NCBI GenBank assembly: GCA_021292165.1
Contig: CM037877.1
Coordinates: 129,016,274 to 129,080,273, forward strand
DNA: 64,000 bases
Reading direction: 5' to 3'
Source: Shinisaurus crocodilurus
Lineage: Eukaryota; Chordata; Lepidosauria; Squamata; Shinisauridae
Shown in pieces: positions 57,240-64,000 of the stretch (position 1 is its first letter; every line of letters begins with the position of its first letter). Below the pieces are notes generated by a model, which searched no databases, had not been told where the DNA came from, and worked only from the letters and a program-made list of their open reading frames with translations. Made by a program: the position numbers and the translations under genes.

Positions 57240-57443
57240 CTTGAAGAGAGGGTGGACAGCAGGCAGTTGCCGGAACATGGCCACTCCAAACACTTCTGAA
57301 ATTAAGTGAGTGCGAAGGAGATGTGTAACAGTCTGATGTATGTGGAAATCAGAAGAGCGTACCCAGATTTTGGCCAATAACCAGTCATACTTAGCATCTG
57401 ATGGGAGGAAAATAGGATTGTCTGGTTCAGGAGCCTGGTTTAT
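57240..57443 (-). CDS. ALOX5: ALOX5 exon 8 equivalent
   Basis: 204 bp, 68 codons, acceptor CACTTTTCAG, donor TTCAAG/GTGGGT. Encodes [60 protein letters not shown] and PAVHPLFK. The two His of THLLRTH (57321-57323 and 57306-57308) are the first iron ligands, matching human His367 and His372. The enzyme oxidises arachidonate to 5-HPETE and then LTA4, starting leukotriene synthesis at the nuclear membrane with FLAP (family knowledge). In the seven exons ligand spacing equals human with no net indel. Exons 1-7 lie beyond the window. Confidence 0.99.
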
Positions 57444-57679
57444 CTGAAAAGTGTAACAGAACAGTTATAATTCTTTCAAAAATGACAGAATTATTATTTT
57501 AGCTGTGTTAACTATGAAACCTGAAATTTGGTATTTCCTCAAAAACTGTATCACGGTTTTGTGCTACTTTTATGATGCAAACCCTGGGTTTTGTGCTGCC
57601 ATCTACTAGTATGTATTGGACAAGCTCACAGAGTCTAATATTGGTAAGAGATTGCTATTTCTTCCCCCCTCCTTTCTCC

Positions 57680-57850
57680 CCTTTTAAATAATTGTTTTTA
57701 TTTTAATTTTACAGGTAATCAGGGTAAAACAAAACATAACAATACAACACAATGTGATGAGTGGATACAAGCAATTACCATATATTATGTATCACAGAAA
57801 TGTAAGAGAAGACCAACAAATCCTACAGTGTCAGCAATTGTATACAAATA
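57680..57850 (-). mobile_element. L1-like 3' UTR fragment
   Basis: TTTTTATTTTAATTTTACAG then GTAATCAGGGTAAAACAAAA, the same as at 35243-35345. T-rich left side marks a minus-strand poly-A end. Confidence 0.6.
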
Positions 57851-57857
57851 CAACCAT

Positions 57858-58937
57858 GAGAGTTGGAACAACTATCAGGTGGATCCACAATTGGCTACAG
57901 AATCGGACTCAAAGAGTGCTTATCAATGGTTCCTTCTCAAACTGGGGAGAGGTAACGAGCGGGGTACCACAGGGCTCGGTCCTGGGCCCGGTGCTCTTCA
58001 ACATTTTTATTAATGACTTGGATCAGGAGGTACAGGGAATGCTTATCAAATTTGCAGATGACACAAAGTTGGGTGGAACAGCTAATACTCTGGAAGACAG
58101 AAACAAAATTCAAAGTGACCTCGATAGGCTGGAGCGCTGGGCCGAAAACAACAGAATGAAATTTAATAGGGATAAATGCCAAGTGCTGCACCTAGGGAGA
58201 GGAAACCAAATGCAGTGTTACAGAATGGGGGACACTTGGCTCAACAATACTACAAGTGAGAAGGATCTTGGAATTGTGGTAGATCACAAACTGAATATGA
58301 GCCAGCAATGCGACGTGGCTGCAAAGAAGGCAAATGCAATTTTGGGCTGTATTAATAGAAGTATAGCTTCCAAATCGCGGGAAGTGATAATTCCCCTTTA
58401 CTCGGCACTGGTTAGGCCTCATCTTGAGTACTGCGTCCAGTTCTGGGCACCTCACTTTAACAAGGACATAGACAAACTGGAGAGGGTTCAGAGGAGGGCA
58501 ACAAGGATGATAAAGGGACTGGAAACAAGGCCCTATGAGGAGAGACTGAAAGAACTGGGCATGTTTAGCCTTCAGAAGAGGAGACTGAGGGGAGATATGA
58601 TCGCACTCTTCCAGTATTTGAAGGGATGTCACACAGAGGAGGGCAAAGATCTCTTCTCGGTCATCCCAGTTTGCAGGACACGGAATAATGGGCTTAAGTT
58701 ACAGGAACCTAGATTCCACCTAAACATCAGGAAAAATTTCCTGACTGTCAGAGCAATAAGACAATGGAATCAACTACCTAGGGAGGTGGTGGGCTCTCCC
58801 AGTCTGGAGGCATTCAAGGTGCGGCTGGACAGACATCTGTCAGAGATGCTTTGACCTAGATTCCTGCATTGAGCAGGGGGTTGGACTCGATGGCCTTGTA
58901 GGCCTCTTCCAACTCTACTTTTCTATGATTCTATGAA
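57858..58937 (+). mobile_element. CR1 LINE 3' half with intact RT frame
   Basis: One uninterrupted frame of about 330 codons up to TGA near 58852: [86 protein letters not shown], ending LEAFKVRLDRHLSEML. The 3' UTR ends GGACTCGATGGCCTTGTAGG and TTCTATGATTCTATGA, the CR1 terminal repeats. 5'-truncated at the middle of RT, so not autonomous. The open frame extends upstream into antisense L1 sequence (from 57754) only by chance. Confidence 0.95.
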
Positions 58938-59992
58938 GGTTAGTACAATGGGAGATTGTCGAAGTAAATTTGTATGACCAAAGGAGTTAGGGAAGGATGT
59001 TTGTTAGTCCCCCTTTTGTTCAAACTATACATTTAATAGTATTGTTAGGGAATGAACCTATGGCCCCCTAGACATCGGGGGGGGGGGGGGCAAAGGATAG
59101 TTCAGATTCCCAGCTCCGAGGCTGGAGACAGCGCTGCAAGCTCAGAGCGCCAATCCCCTCCCCCACCCCTTTGCAGTCTGCACTGAAAGAACTACGCCGA
59201 CTGCTCTGACTTTGGGAAAAGTCACCTTAGAGAAGGGATAAAAAGGGCATTTTGGCGGGGGAGAAAGGGAGGTGACTGGGGAGACCAGGATATGAGGTAT
59301 CCTGAAGCCACTCTAGCCTCCTTCCCTCCCCGAGATGCAGTTGTTCTAGCAAAAATGCAGAATGTGAGGAGCTCATCTTGATAGGATTGCACCCTTAATC
59401 AGTTAACCTGTTCAGAAGATTTTCCTCCTGCAATAGGCAACTCTAAAATGGCAATATTATAATGTCTGCTGGGGTGATTTTAGCTCAAATTAATTTGTTT
59501 TTGTTTTTAAGATAGGCATATGGTTTTCAATGTCTTTTCCCTTAATAATGTGGTGTTTTCTTTACTCTTTTTGGGGAGGATGCCTTTCCAGAATGAATGC
59601 TAGTTAGTGGATGGTCTCTGAATTGTTGCCCTGCTATTAACCTGTGATAAAAATGGGAAGCAGTTTTCTAGAAATAAATCTTTTAAATTACACCTCTGGA
59701 TAATCTGTCTTTTAGTGATGGGCGAACTTACCACACATGAATTCATCCTTTCCTTGGAAAGTAACAAATTCATCCATGTAATCCAGGATGAGAATTCTCC
59801 TTTAATTTGAGATCTCATTCTGTGTATACAAGTGTTTTCACATGCGCAATATCAAACTGCACCTTGGGAGTTTGGAATTACATAATGTGTCACGACATCA
59901 TGCATCACCATATTATGTACCCCTTCCTGATTGGTTGTTTCTACGTGGCCTTTCTATGTAATGCTTACTTTTGGGTATAGGTACATGGAGAG

Positions 59993-60157
59993 CAGGGCCG
60001 GTGCTACCATTAGGCCAACTAGGCATCTGCCTAGGGCGCAGGGCTAAAGGGGGCGCCAGAAACGCCTTGAAAAAAAATACAGCGCTCTCAAGTGGGAAGG
60101 GGGGGCGCTAAATATCTGATCTTGCCTAGGGCACCAAACTGCCTTGCACCGGTCCTG
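59993..60157. mobile_element. hAT-type MITE (family B, copy 2), perfect TSD
   Basis: Same element as 1736-1902 with only a few differences. Target duplication ATGGAGAG at 59985-59992 and 60158-60165. Confidence 0.95.
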
Positions 60158-60439
60158 ATGGAGAGGAGAGGTACATGGATCGGCATATGGAGGTGAATAT
60201 AACCTGTTTCTTTGAACATGTGGAAACAGTTCAACTGCCAACCTTTCCCTAAAGGGTTAAAGTGACACCATTATATTTCCTCCTGAGAGAAAAGGGTTCA
60301 ACCAACCAACTCATGCACAGAAATGCCATAGTCAGATACAGACTGTGCATATTCTGAAGCTTGCAATGTATTCTGAAATTAATAATGATTCATAGGACAG
60401 TGATTCAAGCTCACTACAAATTGCAAACACATGATTTTT

Positions 60440-61250
60440 GACCAATGAGTCAACTGATTATGAAATTTGGCAACATCACTAGTCTTGCTGAGTCAATTTA
60501 TCACCCAGTGTAATTTGCCAAATCCTTGAAAACTGTCCATTGTGTGTATATCCTGTAGCTGTTTTCCAGTTCTTTGCAATTTCCATCTTGGCAGCTCCTA
60601 GCCATAGTCCAATAAGGTTCTTCTGAAGACTATTGTCACATTTAGATATATTGGATATAGTTTGAAATACTATTTTCCAAAATGCTTTCACCTCCAAACA
60701 TATCCACCACATATGATAAAGTATTCCATGGGTGTTACAGCCTCTCCAACAACTGGGGAATAGACTATTATTTATATAGTGTGACTTAACAGGGGTGAGG
60801 TGCCATCTATGAACCACTTTCAGACTGGTTTCTTTTATTCTAGCTAAAAGTATTCTAATAGGTGGCTTGTGCCAGATAGCATCCCAGTCATTGTCTTAAA
60901 TAGGGACTCCCATATCTCTTTCCTGTTCAATTTTAATTGCCTTTGTGGTTTTACAGTATTCAGATATCATAGTATTGTATAGGCTGGGGACTATTACCTT
61001 GAAATTGCTTTATGATTTTATGCATTTGTTTTTAAAAAATGGTTAAAGATCTTGTCCCTTCTCTCTTTCTTACTAGCTTTATTGCAAAGTTCCTAATTTG
61101 TATTTTTTGCAGCCAGGTCCTACACCAATTCTTCAATTTTTAAAATTTGAACAGGTTTTCCCCTATTAAATTTTTGATTCCCAGAATGCCTTATTTCTAC
61201 CACTCTTTGTATTGTCTGTATTTATCAGGATGCATAAAGCATAGATGGTC
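60440..61250 (-). mobile_element. L1 LINE ORF2 fragment
   Basis: Minus-strand frame VHRWHLTPVKSHYINNSLFP, CWRGCNTHGILYHMWWIC, AKMEIAKNWKTATGYT, the C-terminal part of L1 ORF2, with decayed sequence to the right. Confidence 0.75.
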
Positions 61251-61275
61251 TAATACTGATGTTAGTTAAGGGGGT

Positions 61276-61500
61276 TTATTTATTTCTGACATTAATATCC
61301 CGCTTTTCCTCCAAAGAGCCCAAGGTGGCATACACGATCCTCTCCTCTATTTTATCCTCACAACAACCCTGTGAGGTAGGTTAAGCTGCGAGTCAGTGAC
61401 TGGCCCAAAGTCACCCAGAGAGCTTCATGGCAGAGTGAGGACTAGAACCCGGGTCTCCCCAGTCCTAGTTCAATCTTCTAACCATTACATCACACTCGTG
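61276..61500 (-). mobile_element. tRNA-derived SINE with MIR-like core, copy 2
   Basis: Reverse complement shows GGTTCTAGTCCTCACTCTGC, TGGGTGACTTTGGGCCAGTC and CCTCACAGGGTTGTTGTGAG, as in the copy at 13118-13352. The TAAA tail is at the left. Confidence 0.88.
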
Positions 61501-62063
61501 CAGGTGCTAGAACCTTTCTCCATATCTTCTACAACTGTAAAGTGTTTTTTAAAAGAGCATTTGGGTTTCTAAGCCTCTTAATACTAGTTCTCTTAATTGA
61601 AGGAACAGAAGCGCCTGCTTCCTAAGAACACTCACTCCCAGTTCCAAGATATTGAAACACTCACTCCTGTTGGAATATTTCAACTCTGAAGGGAGGGTTT
61701 TTTAAGATGACTGCCCATTAAAGGGTTAAGGCAGATTATGTACAGTCTGGTTGAAGGGCAGGGGGCAGAGTTCAGTGGACTGAACCACTTGATTGAATCA
61801 GGGGAGGGAAATGCTGGACATTGCCTAGCAACAGGTTTGAATTCCATTCTAACACTCCTCTGACAGGTAGACTAGTCTAGTGTTAACTGACTTAACTGTT
61901 AATAGCAAATCACAGCCGTTTTAAGCTAGGTTGCCCTGGTTTTTACAGCAAAAACGCAGTGCAGAGTCCCGTCGCACTTCCTGACAGCCAGAAATGATGC
62001 GACGGGACCCCGCGCTACCAGCGAGGCGGATCGAGTGGTACAGGGATTTGGGCCTTCTGGGGG

Positions 62064-62098
62064 GGGGGGTGCTCGCCGAGAAAAGGCGAGCACCCCCC
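62064..62098. repeat. GC-rich perfect hairpin
   Basis: GGGGGGTGCTCGCC and GGCGAGCACCCCCC form a 14-bp perfect stem with a GAGAAAA loop. It lies next to the DIRS-like element; its role is unknown. Confidence 0.8.
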
Positions 62099-62399
62099 AA
62101 AGGTAGGATTAACACCCCTAGATTCCATAGCTGAGGAAAAAATTGGGCGATAGCTCCTCCCCTTTGCGCATGCCCTTAAGCGCAGCTCCCATCCGTTCCC
62201 TCATTTCCTTGAGACTGCTACTGCATTTTAGGAAAAACCCTTGGCATGGACCTCAGCCCCTAGATGCCCCCCACAAAAATTAGTATCCCACGTCCCTCAG
62301 TAAAAAATAAGGAGTAACACTAGAGGGGAAGGAGGGTGGGTTGTGTAAATGCACAGATGACCACTCGAAGAACCACAGTTACAGGTAAGCAACCTTGGA

Positions 62400-64000
62400 G
62401 GACCACGGGAATGGGGCAGGTCATCACGTATGCCAGGAATGCCGTCCACTTCCTGGAATAAGAACGACGGGTCGACGGTTTCCGAGTGGCTTGGATGACT
62501 CAGGTGACCTCGTCTGTAAGTGTAGTGAGGTCCGCTAGTGGATGTGCCAAACCGTGAGGTGAAGCATCTCAGGAGAGGGGTGTGTGATCGATCCTGAACC
62601 TTGTGTCAGCAGTGCTGGGCTGGACGGCAGCGGTAGGTATTCTCCACGAGAGAGTTCCAGTAGGAGTGTCTCGGAGTGTCTCAAGCCTGTCTCGGTTTGG
62701 TGTGACAAGGATACAATCGGAACCTTCCCGCCTGATCTTTGCTATGATGCGGGTCAGTAGCGGAATGGGGGGGGGGAGATATAGTAGAGGCCCTTCTTCC
62801 AGTGGAGGAGAAAGGCACCCATGAGTGACCTCGGATCCCAGCCTCCCTGGCTGCAAAACCGGGGGCATGCTGCGTTCTGTGATGCTGCGAAAAGGTCCAT
62901 CGTTGGTGCGCCCCAGGTATCGAAAAGGTTTTCACGGACTTGAGTATCGAGTCTCCACTCGTGCTGGTTCAGTGAGCGTCTTCTGAGAGCATCCGCAAGA
63001 ATGTTGTTGTGGCTGGCAATGTGAATGGTTACTAGTGAAATGTCCCTGGCAGTAGCCCATTCGAACATCTGGATGGTCAGTGCTAGCAGGGTGGACAAAC
63101 AGGTACCCCCTTCTTTGTTTATACATGCCACCACCGTCGTATTGTTGGTCACTTGTACCCAATGACCTCGGAGGAGACGCTCCAGGGCCCTGAGTGAATT
63201 CCATACTGCCTTCATTTCTAGGACATTGATATGTTGTTTTTCTTCGACAGAGGTCCACATGCCTTGGATGGTGTGGCTGGCACAATGTGCACCCCAACCT
63301 GTAAGAGAGGCATCTGTGGTGAGGATTATAGAGGGGTCCGGTTTCATGAACTGGAGGCCCTTCGATAGGTGCGGTTCGTGCATCCACCAGCAGAGGGAAT
63401 CTCGAACTCAAGGTGTGAGATGTAGATGCGTCCGAGGGCTATCTGTCTCGGGATCGAAGTTGCGTATCATCCAGTATTGAAGTGGCCTCATTTTGATGTG
63501 AGCTAGTGGTACTACTGAAATCGTCAATGCCATGAGGCCAAGAAGATGTTGGGTCAACTGTGCTGTGGACAAGGAAGACCGCTGGATCTTCAAAGCTAAG
63601 GTGAGTATAGTCTGTAGACGTTGTGCTGGTAAGACCACCCGGCTGACGTTGGCATCGAGCACTGCCCCAATAAATTCTATTCTTTTCGTAGGTTCTAGTA
63701 CGGATTTCTGCGGATTGATGCAGAGTCCCAGGTTGTCCAGGAGGGTCAGTGTGGTCCGAAGAGCAGCAGAGAGAAGTTTCTTTGACGAATCAACAACTAG
63801 CCAATCGTCCAGGTAAGGGTAGATTTGATCCCCTTTCCTTGGAGGCTTGCGCAAACCGGGGCCATGCATTGGTGAACACCCTCAGTGCTGTACAGAGGCT
63901 GAATGGCAGGACGACAAATTGGTAGGCTGCATTGTTCAACGTGAACCTTAGATATTGCTGGCTGTCCCGGTGGATTGAAATGTGGAAGTACGCGTCTTGC
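62400..64000 (-). mobile_element. DIRS-type retrotransposon, RT-RNase H-start of recombinase (cut by window edge)
   Basis: Minus strand: RT palm (63869-63408: YPYLDDWLVV with the YLDD site, LGLCINPQKSVLEPTKRIEF, LAHIKMRPLQYW), then RNase H (63383-62754: ILTTDASLTGWGAHC, EEKQHINVLEMKAVWNSL, TTVVACINKEGG, NILADALRR). Beyond that about 62500-62440 reads ATRKPSTRRSYSRKWTAF, like the N-terminal helical part of a tyrosine recombinase, which then breaks off. RT to RNase H is nearly open with one overlap shift. DIRS elements use such a recombinase, not an integrase (family knowledge). The element continues past 64000. Confidence 0.88.

Larger units (their letters stand above)
57444..64000. other. ALOX5: ALOX5 intron (continues beyond window)
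   Basis: At least 6.5 kb upstream of exon 8, no further lipoxygenase coding seen. It contains CR1, L1, MITE, SINE and DIRS insertions. 58940-59990 and 61510-62060 hold no identifiable feature apart from a poly-G run near 59079. Confidence 0.8.

Noticed and set aside
57754..58854. Domesticated reverse transcriptase gene
   Set aside because: It ends with a normal CR1 3' terminus, is 5'-truncated, and its upstream part is antisense L1 UTR; no evidence of selection.

Overview
The window is vertebrate nuclear DNA, most likely from a squamate reptile and probably a lizard. That guess rests on the repeat mix: CR1, L2, L1 and a likely Vingi-type LINE, DIRS retrotransposons, Helitrons, many short palindromic hAT-type MITEs, a tRNA-derived SINE with a MIR-like core, and a SINE whose body is the 3' half of 5S rRNA. 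No species can be named from sequence alone.

Two host genes are present in convergent (tail-to-tail) orientation. On the + strand are the last four coding exons of MARCHF8, a membrane RING-CH E3 ubiquitin ligase (exons at 9789-10619, 12729-12909, 14891-15038 and 21879-22183). On the - strand are the last seven coding exons of ALOX5, arachidonate 5-lipoxygenase (57240-57443, 52377-52463, 50112-50290, 45586-45707, 43424-43524, 41470-41640 and 39656-39835). All splice junctions are GT/AG and the reading phase is kept across every join. In ALOX5 the spacing between the iron ligands (183 residues from the first His to the third, then 123 to the terminal Ile) equals that of the human enzyme. The ALOX5-MARCHF8 neighbourhood is also the human arrangement on chromosome 10. 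The upstream exons of both genes lie outside the window.

Layout: 1-9.8 kb is MARCHF8 intron or 5' flank filled with LINEs and a hAT element containing L1 and L2 pieces. 9.8-22.2 kb holds the MARCHF8 exons, with SINE, L2, DIRS-like and L1 debris in the introns. 22.2-39.6 kb is intergenic: MARCHF8 3' UTR, a nested DIRS / LINE / Tigger-like / hAT stack, an inverted tandem array of about 180-bp units interrupted by an L1, and a Helitron. 39.6-57.4 kb is ALOX5, whose introns carry palindromic MITEs, a large inverted repeat and a Helitron holding a cytosine-rich minisatellite. 57.4-64 kb is ALOX5 intron with CR1, L1, SINE and DIRS copies.

The most unusual structures are the inverted satellite array (31.5-35.1 kb), the Helitron minisatellites, at least fourteen copies or fragments of one palindromic MITE family (seven with perfect 8-bp target duplications), the nested insertions at 25-31 kb, the L2 copy with an internal inversion, and a lineage change in the lysine motif near the ALOX5 C-terminus. 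I found no CRISPR array and no functional RNA gene; no wholly new protein system is evident.
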